Source of the DNA: Tubulanus polymorphus | Lineage: Eukaryota > Nemertea > Palaeonemertea > Tubulaniformes > Tubulanidae | Length of the DNA: 64,000 bases | Reading direction: 5' to 3' | Assembly: GCF_964204645.1 (NCBI RefSeq) | Contig: NC_134034.1 | Coordinates: forward strand, 7,805,414 to 7,869,413 | Shown: positions 52,366 through 64,000 of the stretch, piece after piece | Numbering within the stretch: the stretch's first letter is position 1 | Layout: every line of letters begins with the position of its first letter | Notes under the pieces: generated by a model | Databases searched by the model: none | Told to the model about the DNA's origin: nothing | What the model saw: the letters and a program-made list of their open reading frames with translations, nothing else | Translations under genes and position numbers: made by a program

Positions 52366-53610
52366 CTAATACATAACACTATTCAATTGAGAATTTATGA
52401 TATTTAATTGCGCGTCAGATATAAGATAAATGTGCATTTTATAATTTAAACCTCCTTTTTTCTTTTTCATGAATAATTGTATTCCATCTTTAGTGGTCTG
52501 TCATTTCTTCCCAGAACCATGTAATAAGTTATCCTCTGTTGTTCTAAAATCTAACCATAGTGCATATTTATTACCGTTATAATAATCTATTTGATTAATA
52601 TTACAATTTTCAGATGATTTTACTTTTTCATTCATAAAATATTTTCTAATTTCTGGCCACTGATCAATAATTCTCATTCCCTGGCAAAATATCTCATTTG
52701 CTATGCCTTCAATTGTTATTTCTACTTTTGATATTTCCGGATTATAATAATTATCAACATTTATTGCGCCATGAGAATATGTTGCAATTGTAAAAAATAT
52801 TAATACGCTTTTAATAGATCTTCTTGGGAAGTTAATATTCTCATAGATTATTTCATCATTTCCATTAATAGTTACAGTTTTAAATTTATCAATATAATCA
52901 TATAATAATGAAAATCCTTAATTATATTGAGTGTGAATTGTGCTCGCAATATTTTCATCAGTTACTGTATCATATTCTAAACATATATTCGATAATTTAT
53001 AACCCATATCTTTAACAACGCTAGATAATACAATTTCATTAACAGGAGCAAATGTTATTTCGAATATAATGTCTTCTTGTATACCATATTTATATAAAGG
53101 CGCATTATTATTTATCAATTCAAAATCTAATGGAACTTTATATTTGCTTCAATAAATCTTTTTTTTCAAATTTTCTGCGGCTCGAGTTACTATTGCGTCA
53201 TTAGCTCCTGATCTTAATTTATTATGGTTTTTTGATTGGATGCATTGAAATATCATATTATTTCCATTTTCTTTAACCATAAATCTTTATAATGCATAAA
53301 TAAATTATAATCCTCTAATGAAAAAATAACCACCGGACCGATCTTTACAATTAATTTGATATACAAATATCTCCCAACATTATCTACAACATAATTATTA
53401 TTATTACCAGTTACATTTATATCAGCCGATAGATAGATACTATTTGGAACATAAAAAGTATTTTGATTTTATCTCGCGGGATCTAACATATAAAGTTTCA
53501 TCAGGATTAATATTAGAAGGATTATGGGTAATAATATGATGAGATCTCTCTGCTTTAATAGCATTAGATATTCTAGAATTCTTAGAAGGATTTATATAAC
53601 TACCACTCAT
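52366..53610 (-). pseudogene. Candidate major capsid protein, copy D
   Basis: About 415 codons from the ATAAATGAG-type start at 53,610. It keeps the segment missing in C2: FEITFAPVNEIVLSSVVKDM, YKLSNICLEYDTVTDENIAS, NFPRRSIKSVLIFF. The later blocks are VEITIEGIANEIFCQGMRI, YALWLDFRTTEDNLLHGSG and YLISDAQLNIINSQLNSVMY. Stops occur near 52,500, 52,918 and 53,150, with small frameshifts. Two beta-rich halves of similar size fit a double-jelly-roll protein (inferred). Confidence 0.5.
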
Positions 53611-53632
53611 TTATTTAACAAAAAATTATTAT

Positions 53633-55104
53633 TTATTTTTTATCATATTCACTTACCCAAAAATAACAGCAATAATAGCACTTACAACTGTAATTAAAAA
53701 TAAGATAATATGTTCAGCAGCAAAGTTAAGAATATTTCCAGCAGATCTCAAAACAAAACGAACAATTGATGCAATAATTCCGGGTAAAGCTGCAGCAGAT
53801 TTTTTAGATAGTTCCCATAAATATTTTGCTAATTTCTTTGAACCATCTTAAACTTTATCTTGTATAGAATTATTATTATTCGGTGGTTTTTCCCGGTGGT
53901 TTAGGACTTGGTGTAGATTTTAATGAATTTGATATTGCTAAACCAATTGTTGTAAATATCATAGTTACATCTGTTAGAATTGAAAGAATTGTGATACCTT
54001 CTAATTTAAATAATAATTTCATTCTATCTTTTATTGATATTTCAGAATTTGGTTTTATCAGCAAATTTTTAAAAATAACTTTTATTCTATTAATATTATA
54101 ATCATATGATTTTAATAATGATTTAATCTCTTCTTTCTGAAATTCTATGTTATATTAAATATCATCTTTTTCTTTTTCTAATTAAGCATTTCTTTTTATA
54201 AATTCAATTTCTTCAATAACTTTATTATCTCTATCTAATTCTAATTGTTCTATTTCTTTAATTTTATCAGTTCCATCTTTTTCTAAAGTTCTAATTTTAA
54301 AATCTCTTATACTTTTATCATGCGCAATTTTATCAGATGCAAGTCTTATACTAATAATTTCTCTAATTGCTTTATCAGAAAAAATATTTAAATCTTCTAA
54401 TTCTTGATCTGTTGCATCTATTAATCCTTTCGGTAAAAGTTTTTTAATGGAACTTTATTTGATTTAAGTTTACTAGTTTTGGAAGTTATATTCTCTTGAG
54501 AGGTTGTTTCTGTTTCTAAATTATTATTGATTATTTAAAATAATTCATTAATTCTTTGTTTAAATACTCTTTTATTTTGATTTATTCATGTGTCGGTAAC
54601 ATTTTCTATTCCATTACTATTACTTATTTTTTTAATTCTAGATGGTTCTAAATTACTCAAAGTTGATTCTACTAATATTTGTTTTGCTTTTTATAAGTGA
54701 TATTAATATAATAATCATCTTTCAAATGATAATAATATTCCCCATCTAAAGAATTAATTCTTTCAATTCTTGTACTAAAAGTCTAGCACCTTTATTATTT
54801 ATGTTATATCCAGATCTTTCAAATATAGGTTTGAAATGATAAATATATTCAATATATTCTAAATTTTGTTTTACTAAATCTGGATTTTCATTTTCAGCAT
54901 TTATTCCCGATCTAGTTTTTTTTTATCAAACTCGTCTGTTGATGGGCTTTTAGAGCCACTATCTGCTAAATTAGAATTATACGCTGATCCATCATCATTA
55001 TCAATATTAGTTTCATTAAAATCAGGTTGTGGTTCATCATTATATCCATCATTATTATTTCCCATTTCTCCCATTTCATAAGCGTCTCCACCTTCTACTT
55101 CCAT
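53633..55104 (-). pseudogene. Coiled-coil membrane protein, copy D
   Basis: Starts MEVEGGDAYEMGEMGNNNDG with an acidic N-terminus. Many frame changes follow between 54,100 and 54,900. The membrane/coil part is recognisable at 53,876-54,064 (LLFKLEGITILSILTDVTMI) and the C-terminal hydrophobic segments at 53,640-53,830. Same gene as 39,835-41,438. Confidence 0.5.
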
Positions 55105-55120
55105 TTATATCTTATAAAAA

Positions 55121-56300
55121 TTAAAATTTAAAATATAATATTCCTCCAATTACAATTCCTATACATATAAGTTATAGCGTTTGTCCGCGTATGTTCGGTT
55201 TCAAAGCTGAATCATATTTGACGTTTACACAGTGCTAGCATAATAGGTTCGAATCTGTCAATGCATTTTATTCTATGTATCGATATTTCAATTTACTACA
55301 ATTCCCATCTTTCTGAATGGCTTTGCAGAAAACCTGTCATCGCTGCTTGGCAGCTATATTTGTTTTAATCATTTCATGCTGAATAATATCAGTTTTAATA
55401 TTTTCTGATGTATTGTAATCTTTTATTTTAGAATCATTATTAAATTTATTATTCTTAGTTTTAGTTTCTGTTGATTGAATATGTTTTTTAATTTTCTCAC
55501 CTTCCATTAGTTTTGGAGCAGTGATGATTCCTTTAATTATGTCATTTAATCCAAATGAATTATTTATTATTGCAGTTTTAATCAAACTATTATAACCAAT
55601 TATATTCCCCATCTTTAATACTAAATGATTAGATATAATTAATAAATTTGGACCTATACAATAATCTAATCTTACATGAGATTTATCTAAATAATTTTGG
55701 TACCTGACTATATTTTCTGGAATCGATCTATTTTTATCATTATGAATAGAATCTTCAAATAAAACTTTAAATTGTTTCTGCGCGTAAAATGAAGTATTAT
55801 CATTTCCAATTATTGGGGATCTTGTTTCAACTTGAGCGCCTAGAATCCAAATTAAATATATTCTAATAGATTGATTTATTCTTTGTATACCTGATTTTGT
55901 AAAACCTTCACTATTTTCTAAAATGAAATTAATCCAACCATTATTATTATCAATTTTATAATTATGATAAGCTCCAATTCTATGCATATAATCAATTCTT
56001 TTTTTCATACTGTTCACCATGTAATGTACCATGCGCTCTAGAATCGGAATTAATATTTATATTAAATTCATTACATATTTTGTAAAACTTAGATAGATTA
56101 ATATTATTATCCAATTCTTTAAAATATTTCGATCCAGGTAAAGGGCATTCTAATTCGTTTAATATAATTCTAATTTGAAAATATGTGTGAAATCTAAATA
56201 TTGTATGAATGGATTTTAAATCAGAATAATTTGAATTTTTATCTAAGTTATTAAGATGATTGTTCTAACTTATACCACATCCTGTTGTTGCACAATCTAT
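55121..56300 (-). pseudogene. Large conserved structural candidate, copy D (N-terminus deleted, insertion near the end)
   Basis: The open part (56,032-55,337) includes NGWINFILENSEGFTKSGIQ, RYQNYLDKSHVRLDYCIGPN and LKMGNIIGYNSLIKTA. The tail-anchor coding end is at 55,121-55,168. Between 55,168 and about 55,356 lies foreign sequence (next entry). The first third is deleted: at about 56,300 it is fused to the penton-like gene, with loss of the 145-, 139-, 73- and 86-aa genes. Confidence 0.55.
55168..55356. mobile_element. Foreign insert of about 190 bp in copy D
   Basis: More GC-rich than its surroundings (TGTCCGCGTATGTTCGG, GCTGCTTGGCAGC) and absent from C2 at the same place (39,740-39,785). 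No clear inverted ends or target duplication. A GGTTCGAATC word resembles an RNA polymerase III B box, but no A box was found. Confidence 0.35.
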
Positions 56301-56719
56301 ATTGTAGATAAAGTAAAACATTTGTTTACCATAAATTTATTTTGTTCAGTAGATAACTTTATTCTTATTTTATTACAACGATCAATTTTGATAAATTTAA
56401 TTCCAAATTCATCAGTACTCCCGATTTTCAACCGAGCTCTTCTTTTAATTTCCTGCGCTAATGATTCTAAATTATATATTCCTGGTTTTAAAAATAGATG
56501 AAAGCATTTATTTTTATTTCTCATATAAATTGCAAAACCTCTATGTTCGAAAGTTTTATCCGATATATTATGAAAAGAATTACATAAACTTACATTTATT
56601 AATTTTAAATCTACACAATTTTTAAATTCTCTATCTAATTGTACTAGTAAATTATGAGATTTAGAATTTAATAGTTTTCTAAAATCAACATATATTCTAT
56701 ATTCTTTCAATTCTACCAT
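56297..56719 (-). pseudogene. Penton-like protein, copy D (C-terminus deleted)
   Basis: Open for 140 codons: MVELKEYRIYVDFRKLLNSK, LINVSLCNSFHNIS, LKPGIYNLESLAQEIKRRAR, then cut after FMVNK, the point matching AFMVKKPIAK in other copies. AAATAAATGG start. Confidence 0.5.
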
Positions 56720-56741
56720 TTATTTTACATACTTTTTCATA

Positions 56742-57036
56742 TTATTCGAAATCTGTATCATGGTGCCATTTTTCATTCTTGCCCTTATATGTGAAATAGA
56801 AATCACCAGAACATAATTCTTCTAAATCTTTACTTGATAATCTATGAAATCTATCTGGTAAATATGTTCTGAATTTGTATTTATTTCCTTTTAACCTTCA
56901 TATTCTAAGTGAATTACTAATCTATCTCCATATTTGTTAGCAGCTGTATCAATATTTGTAATTAAATATTTCTTATGAATTGTTAATTCTGTTAACTTTT
57001 TGAATTCATAATCTACTGATTTGACACTTGTAGTAT
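56742..57036 (-). pseudogene. 117-aa conserved protein, copy D (N-terminus missing)
   Basis: C-terminal two thirds (KKYLITNIDTAANKYGDRLV-type text to DTDFE-stop), with a frameshift near 56,895. The copy ends at about 57,036, where unrelated GC-rich words begin; the polymerase of copy D is gone. Confidence 0.55.
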
Positions 57037-57493
57037 ATTTTGCTCCACTTCGCTACCGCTCCGCTCCGCGACCAATTGATTTATTTACAATACACAAATT
57101 CATATAATAAAATATATTTAAATAATAATAATTATTCTATTATTCAACTGAAATACACACGGTTATGAAAATATATTATAGTTTTAAATTACCTTTAATA
57201 TTTGTTTTTAATGAACTCGACCGTTCAACCTTTAACCTGAAAGCCCATTACCCCTATTACTCTTAAAATAATCATATACATGAATAACATTTAAATTGAC
57301 AGATTATTCAATATAAAAGTGTAAGCTTTTATAGAATAGATATATAGATATATTTACAACATTATTTCAATATTCATATTTGTATGAGTTAGATGTTTAA
57401 ACATTAAAAGTGTAAGTAAAGTGTGATTGAAATAATACATGATATAAATCATTGAACTTCTAGAATCAATTTTAAAAAAAATTTGATATTAAA
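57037..57493 (+). promoter_or_regulatory. D/C3 junction and upstream region of the polymerase gene, copy C3
   Basis: 57,037-57,064 is a short GC-rich link (CCACTTCGCTACCGCTCCGC). From GCTCCGCGACCAATTGATTT on it matches 22,686-23,117: palindrome A centre, right arm (ending CCCCTATTACT at about 57,264) and leader with ATTAAAAGTGTAAGTAAAGT (57,403). The left arm of the palindrome is missing. Confidence 0.55.
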
Positions 57494-60400
57494 ATGAAAG
57501 CAAATAAGTACTACTGTCCAACATGTAATATCAATATAGATAAATCCCAAAAAGCAGGACACAATAAAACTAAAACACATTTAGAGAATAAATTGAAACT
57601 AGAATATAAAGATGATATATTAGAAACTAAATTAGATGAATTAAAAAATGAAAAAGAAACATACACATGTGATACATGTAATCAATCATTCAGTGATAAA
57701 AGATATTATAAAGAACATTTAAAATCTAAAAGTCATATTAGAAATAAGAATAATGATATTTTAGGTGAAGATTATTTTGATAAAGATGATGATAAGAAAC
57801 AGAAGACAATTAAAAGCATAAAAAATAAATCAAACAATAAAAGACCAAACATGGAAGATGTAAGAAAATATATTAATTCATTAGATAATAAAAAAGATAT
57901 AGAGATAACCGAAGCATTTAAAAGTGATATTGGTCCAGCAGCTATTGAGTTTAAATTTCATAAAGGAAAAACAGAAGAAAATAAAAAACATTTAGAAAAT
58001 ATGAAAGAAATAATAAAAATAATAACTGATGTTGAATATCCTAAAATAAGTATTTCATCAAAAATTAAATTCATAAAATCTGAAGATAAACCAATATATG
58101 ATATAAATTCTCATTCACAACATATTATATCTAAACAACATATAGATGATAAATTAGATAAATGTTATAATGAAGTAAAAACTAAAATAGAAGAGAAATA
58201 TTTTGAAGGATCTGGTTTAATATTTGATGAAATAATATTTATGACTTTACATGTTTATTACACAAAATATAATAAGTTAACTAAATCAAAAACAAATTGA
58301 TGAAAATAATGTATCATATTATAAAGAACCAGATATTGAAGCATCGAGTTATATTAAACTACCATTTAAAACTAATGCTGTAATAAATGTACAAAATGAA
58401 GATGATAAATGTTTTCTATGGACTATAATAAGTTGTTTACATCCTGCAACTTAGAATATTTGTAGATTAACTCATTATAAACCATTTGAAAATAATTATA
58501 AGATAGATAAGTATCCTGTTATAATTAAAAACATCCCAAAAATAGAAAGAGATAATAATATAAAGATAAATGTATTTGATTTAATCAAATTGCCAAATAC
58601 AAAAGGCAACAATATAAAACATTATACATTAGAACCTTTATACCTATCAAAAGATTATGATTCAAATGATGTTATAGATATACTATATTATGAGAATCAT
58701 TATATGTGGATTAAACAAATCGATTTATTTTTTAAATCAGAAAATGATCACCATAAAATATATCTTTGTAGAAAATGTTTACATAGATTCAGTAATGAAA
58801 GTACATTATTAAATCATAAACAATTATGTGAAAATCATGATTATTGTAAATTAGTTTTACCAAATGAAAAGGATAAAATATTAGAATTCAAAAAATATGA
58901 TTACAAAAATAAAGTACCATTTGTAATATATGGAGATTTCGAATCATTAAATAAAGAATTAACTGATCAAGATAGAAAAGAAATATATTATAAAAGAAAG
59001 AAATTAAATTCTAATGAAAATGATTTTTCAGATGAACCACCAAAAACAAATACTATTAAAAAGATTCATCAATCAGCTGCTGCTTTCGGGTTATATATTA
59101 AATCTGATTATCCAGAACTAATTGAAAGTGAATATTATAATTACAGAAATGAAAATGTTATCAATCATTTTTGTGACTTATTAATTGAATATGAAATAAG
59201 ATTTAGTAAATTTTTGAATACAAATATAGAAATTATAATGACAGAAGAAGATAAAGAAGCATTTGCGTTTGCAGATAAATGTTATTATTGTGAAAAGATA
59301 TTTAATTTTAGAGATAAAAAAGTAAGAGACCATGATCATTTAAACGGAAAGTTTAGAGGCGCTGCACATGAGAATTGTAACTTACAAGCTAAGAAAATTA
59401 ACTTTGTACCAGTTATATTTCATAATCTATCAGGATATGATGCACATTTATTCATCAAACAGTTATGCCATAAAATAGAAGAAATTAATAATGAAATAGA
59501 AAGATTAAATTAAAATAGATCAAAAGATAAAATACCAACTTATAAATTTAGAATGTTAGCTAAAACATCTGAGAATTATATATCATTCCAATTTGGTTGC
59601 CTAAGATTTATAGATTCATATAGATTTTTAAATAGTTCATTAGATAACTTATCAAAATCATTAGTTGATGATGAATTAAAGATATTAAAAGAATATTACC
59701 CAAATAATGATGATTTTCAATTAATGAGATATAAAGGAGCAATTCCATATTCATTTTATAAATCACATAATGAATTCAATATAACTGAATTATTGAAAGA
59801 AAAATTAATTCTATGATGAATTAAAAAATGAATATGTTAAAGATGAAGTATATAATAGAACATTGAATATTTGGAATCATTTCAAAATTGAAAATCACGG
59901 GCAATTAGTAGATTTATATCTAAAATCAGATGTATTATTATTAACCGATATATTCGAAAGGTTTAGAGATGTAAACCTAAAATATTTTAACATTGATCCT
60001 TGTCATTGTTATTCATCACCAGGTTTAACATGGGATTGTGGATTAAAATTTACAGATATAAAAATGGATTTGTTAACAAATATAGATCAATTACTATTAT
60101 TTGAAAAATCTATAAGAGGAGGAGTTTCAGGTGTATTAGGTGATAGATTTTCAATGTAAATGATAACCCTGGATATAAGTTATTATATATAGATGCAAAT
60201 AATTTGTATGGTTGGGCAATGATGGAACCACAACCTTATGGAGTATTTGAAATAAGTGAAGTTTTACAACATGAAAATAATGATAAATTTGATTGGAAGA
60301 AAAGAATCCTAGATATTGCAGATGATTCAGATACTGGTTACTTCTTTGTTGTAGATTTAGAATATCCTGAAGATAAAAAATTTAAATCTAGAAATCTAGC

Positions 60401-61516
60401 TTACTGTCCCGAACATAAAACAGTAACTTATGAAGAATTATCAAATTACCAAAAAAGAATTAAACCCGAAAATCATATTCATACAGAAAAGTTAATGGTA
60501 ACTCAAGAAGATAAATATAATTATGTAGTACATTATAGAATGTTAAAGTTTTATTAGAATCAAGGAATGGTTCTAAAAAAAGTACATAGATATATTTCAT
60601 TCAGTCAATCTAAGTGGTTAGAAAAATATATAGATTTTAACACCAAACAGAGAACTGAAGCTAAAACTGATTTCGAAAAAGATTTTTTTAAACTAATGAA
60701 CAATGCATTCTATGGTAAGACTTGTGAAAATATTAGAAATAGAAATGATATTGAGTTAGTTAGTAATGGTAAAAGAATTAAACATTTACAATCATATCCT
60801 AAATTTATAGGTAACAGAATATTTGATGAAAATTTAGCTGCAGTTAAGATGAGAAGAACATCAATGAAATTTGATAAACCAATCTATGTTGGCGCTTCAG
60901 TTTTAGAATTATCAAAATTACTAATGTATGAATTCTATTATAATGTATCACAACCACTTTTTGGAGAAAAACATATAGAAATATTATATTTTGCTACTGA
61001 CAGCATAACATAACTGATAACATAACTGATGATTTAAAAACATTAAAACATCATTTTGATTTTAGTAACTATCCTAAAGATCATGAATTGTTTAGCAATG
61101 ATAATAAAAAAGTTCCCGGTAAATTCAAAGATGAATTAGGCGGTGAAGAAATGATTGAATTCATTGGTATTAGGTCTAAAATGTATTCATATAAAACTAA
61201 AGAACATGAAGCTAAAAAGTTAAAAGGAATGACCAAAAGTGTAGTAGAAAAGAATATTCATTTCGAAGATTACATCAATTGTATATTCAATGAAGAAGTT
61301 AGAAAACATAAGATGAGATGTTTAAGATCTGAAGATCATGAAATGTTTATTGAAGAAATTGAAAAGATAAGTCTAAACCCATTTGATGATAAAAGATATA
61401 TTTTAGATGATGGAATTCATACAGTTGCATATGGTTGTAATTTAGATGAATACTTGAAATTTAAAAGAGAAGAAACAAAAGAGAACGAGATAATGAAAAG
61501 AATTCTAACGTGTTAA
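57494..61516 (+). pseudogene. Zinc-finger / DNA polymerase B, copy C3
   Basis: The best preserved 5' part: 268 codons open from MKANKYYCPTCNINI with both N-terminal fingers (YYCPTC, YTCDTC). It is also largely open at 58,590-59,513 (YLCRKCLHRF, YGDFESL, VRDHDHLNGKFRGAAHENC). Breaks: frameshift at 58,297, TAG at 58,453, TAA at 59,511, frameshifts near 59,810 and 60,150, TAG near 60,556. Motif C reads YFATDS, followed by a short duplication (ACATAACTGATA) and stop at 61,011, so the catalytic Asp is lost. No intein. C-terminal part 61,088-61,516 is open. Confidence 0.85.
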
Positions 61517-61545
61517 TCAAATTTTAATAAAAATATCTATTATAA

Positions 61546-61899
61546 ATGGAGAGTAAACAAACACACAGTGAGAACAACAAATTATTTCTAGATAGAATAA
61601 AAGATACTACAAATGTAAAATCTGTAGATTATAAATTCAAAAAGTTAACAGAATTAACAATTCATAAGAAATATCTAATTACAAATATTGATACAGTTAC
61701 TAATAACTATTGAAATAAATTAGTTATACACTTAGAATATGAAGGATTAAAAGGAAATACATATAAATTCAGAACATATTTACCAGATAGATTTCATACA
61801 TTATCAAGTGAAGACTTAGAATAATTATGTTCTGGTGATTTCTATTTCGTATACAAAGGTAAGAATGAAAAAGGGCACCATGAAATAGATTTCGAATAA
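61546..61899 (+). pseudogene. 117-aa conserved protein, copy C3
   Basis: Same 118-codon frame as 35,837, with TGA near 61,711 and TAA near 61,822, both single-base changes. TATAAATGG start. Confidence 0.6.
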
Positions 61900-61917
61900 A
61901 AAAAATATGTAAAATAA

Positions 61918-62675
61918 ATGGTAGAATTAAAAGAATACAGAATATTTGTTGATTCTAGAAGGCTTACAAATTATAAATCACATAATTTACTAGTACAATT
62001 AGATAGAGAATTCAAGAATGGTGTAGATTTAAAATTAGTAAATATAAGTTTATGTAATTCTTTTTACAATATATCGAATAAAACTATTGAAGATAATACT
62101 GATTTAATTCATATTAGAAATGTAGATAAATGGTTTCATCTAATTTTAAAACCAGGATTATATAATTTAGAAACATTAGCTCAAGAAATTAGTAGAAGAG
62201 CACGGTTGAAAATTAGAAGAGATGATAAATTTTTAATTAGATTTTTAAAAAATGATAGCACAAATAAAATTAAAATAAAGTTACATGATGAAAGTCAACA
62301 TGCATTTATGGTAAAAAAAACCTATAGCTAAACTGTTAGGAATTGTACCAGATACCGTTACAGGAAACGTAGATGGTAATTCAAATATAATACCTTTTAC
62401 ACACTTTTATATTTATTGCAATTTAATTGATCCTACAAAAACTTTCGAAGCAACTAAAGAAACAATTTGTAGTTCTCGTATACTAAATATTTTACCGCTA
62501 AAAATGTTAAACAATTTGGAACGCAAATAAATTATAATTTAGCTGAATGTGATTTTAAACCTTGCATTCCTAAATGTAATAATTTTAAATTAGAAATAAG
62601 AACTTATAATGGTTATTTAATTGATTTGAATAATTTCCTGTAATTTATGAATTAGTTATAAGATGTAGAGAGTAA
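61918..62675 (+). pseudogene. Penton-like protein, copy C3
   Basis: Open for 137 codons with LKPGLYNLETLAQEISRRAR, then shifted at an A8 run (about 62,312). Blocks HFYIYCNLIDPTKTFEATKE and FKLEIRTYNGYLIDLNNF follow with a second slip near 62,640. It is closest to C1 in the variable middle. Confidence 0.5.
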
Positions 62676-62692
62676 TTGTTTTCACTATATAA

Positions 62693-63050
62693 ATGAATAT
62701 AACTGTTGGGCCGAGCATATGTTTTGGATTTGATTTTAAACGTGAGAAAGAAATGAAATTTAACATTAATGATGTAATTACACATATAAAAAATATCACA
62801 TTTTCTAATGAAACAACATTTGAGTATGAAACAACAATAAATAAAGAAACTTTAAATGTAGAAAATATTACTAATTTGATTATAGAATCTTTAAGATTTT
62901 ATGAATTAGATGAAGATTTTATCATAGATGATATTAAAAAAAATAATAATTGAAATATATACAAATGAAACTAGTAATGAAATAAATGTTGAAATAATCA
63001 TCACTAAGATAACTAAATATTTTGATGATAATAATTTTTTTGATAAATAA
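62693..63050 (+). pseudogene. 86- to 118-aa conserved protein, copy C3
   Basis: MNITVGPSICFGFDFKREKE..., with the same A8 run (62,936-62,943) and the same stop/continuation in a second frame as in C1. The second frame ends at TAA 63,050 just before the next start. Confidence 0.5.
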
Positions 63051-63268
63051 ATGAGTGATAATAAGTGGATAATAACTGGATTATATAATGGCGCATTACT
63101 ATCAGTTGGAACTGTTGGTTATTCAATGGTATTAAAAAAGTATTTAAAATGGGAAGTGTTAATGTTGATAGATTTGATATAAATGATATTTTAAAATTAA
63201 CATTAGCAGTTACTTTATCTAATTTAATTGATTATTTAGAAAAACAAAAATATATTCCTCCCATATAA
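63051..63268 (+). pseudogene. 73-aa membrane protein, copy C3
   Basis: Starts as at 28,708. One base is lost in the KKLFKMG segment (about 63,140) and two codons later on. The KYIPPI end is present. Confidence 0.5.
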
Positions 63269-63292
63269 ATGCATAATTATTTTACTACATAA

Positions 63293-63708
63293 ATGGCTTC
63301 TGCAGTTATAACTATTATAGGATCAGCAATTGTTAACGCTTTAGCATTTACTGGTGGCGGTTATTTATTTAAGCATATTGATAAAAATGGATCATTAACA
63401 GAACAAAAAAGACATAACTTAGCATTAGAGAAATACAATAAAGCAGCAGAAGAATATAGAGAAAAGAGACAAAACTATATGGATTATATTAACAAGGAAT
63501 TATATGATCAGAAGATTTCACATAGAGATTTTCAATCAGTTGATGATGCAATGAGTTTATATAACGCGGTAACCAATAAAGAAAAATTACATCTACATAA
63601 ACCTACAATATCAGATTATTATACCCCAAGTTATGAACAGAAGAAATAATTTGGATTTTAGGTGGAACTGTTATTGTTATATTTGTTGCTTATAAGTTTA
63701 CTAATTAG
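63293..63708 (+). pseudogene. 139-aa two-span membrane protein, copy C3
   Basis: Open for 118 codons through SDYYTPSYEQKK. A loss of about 7 bases at 63,646 shifts the frame before the C-terminal span (ILGGTVIVIFVAYKF). It has the Tyr codon that is a stop in C1. Confidence 0.6.
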
Positions 63709-63728
63709 TAATTTTTTTTGCTAAATAA

Positions 63729-64000
63729 ATGGATGATAAAGTTGATAATATTGATATTATTCCTCAGGATATCAGTAAAACTAAATTAAAAATATATTTA
63801 GAACAACAAATATTAGAATTTGAAAGTGACTTAAAAGTTAAAAAAAAAATATTTAAAAAGTAAAATTATATATTATTTGATTATAAGTGGTTCGGTTACA
63901 ATTAGTTCTGTAATAACATTTCTAGCAATATTCAGTCCATTAACACCTTTAGCTATATCAATTGGTGTGTTAGGATTAAGTTCAAGTGTTTTAACTGGTA
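63729..64000 (+). pseudogene. 145-aa membrane protein, copy C3 (runs off the right edge)
   Basis: MDDKVDNIDIIPQDISKTKL..., a slip at the A10 run near 63,840, then the two hydrophobic spans up to SSSVLTG at the window end. AAATAAATGG start. Confidence 0.55.

Noticed and set aside
23118-63708. Recurrent in-frame TAA and TAG in Polinton genes, suggesting a recoded genetic code
   Set aside because: The stops fall at different codons in different copies, TGA also occurs, CAA is used freely for Gln, and frameshifts accompany them. Ordinary pseudogene decay in AT-rich DNA explains this.

Overview
This window looks like animal nuclear DNA, most likely from a marine invertebrate; the species cannot be named from the sequence. 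The evidence is a spliced THAP-domain gene at the left edge, BEL/Pao and CR1-like (PHD plus esterase ORF1) retroelements, small TIR transposons, and Polinton/Maverick-type DNA transposons. No prokaryotic operon, tRNA, rRNA or CRISPR array was seen.

Layout. 1-0.8 kb: two exons of a THAP gene on the minus strand. 0.8-14.4 kb: non-coding DNA with a 154-bp satellite, duplicated blocks, and two small non-autonomous transposons, one with a perfect 8-bp target duplication. 14.4-17.1 kb: broken retroelements, namely a plus-strand coiled-coil/SGNH ORF1, a minus-strand CR1-like ORF1 (PHD, coiled coil, SGNH) preceded by a J-domain ORF, and the minus-strand integrase of a BEL/Pao element. 17,955-22,082: a 4.1-kb element with 1.1-kb terminal inverted repeats, AGTAAT ends and a perfect 6-bp target duplication (CATGTA) inside the BEL integrase. 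Its middle is about 48 copies of a 24-bp minisatellite.

22.5-64 kb is very AT-rich and consists almost entirely of four decayed copies of one Polinton-like element. Copy C1 (22.5-30.8, plus strand) is cut off and fused to C2 (30.8-47.0). C2 is nearly full length, with a late block on plus and an integrase/ATPase block on minus. A CR1-like fragment follows (47.0-48.4), then copy D (48.4-57.0, reversed, lacking the polymerase), then copy C3 (57.0 to the window end, plus). The inferred gene order is: zinc-finger protein-primed DNA polymerase B; 117-aa protein; penton-like protein; 86-aa protein; 73-aa, 139-aa and 145-aa membrane proteins; large conserved protein; coiled-coil membrane protein; candidate major capsid protein; C2H2 protein. 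Convergent to these are the packaging ATPase, the rve integrase with chromodomain, a membrane protein, a 196-aa protein and an HNH endonuclease. This is the gene set of an integrating virus: replication, capsid, genome packaging and integration. No capsid-maturation protease was recognised.

Most copies carry stops, frameshifts and deletions, so they are fossils, although several genes remain open. The most interesting observations are an intein with LAGLIDADG motifs lying exactly in the polymerase motif C of C2 but absent from C1 and C3, a TAAATG start context at nearly every gene except the polymerase, paired G-tract repeats in the convergent region, a tandem CCAAT-box array near the right end, and palindromic AGTAAT termini.
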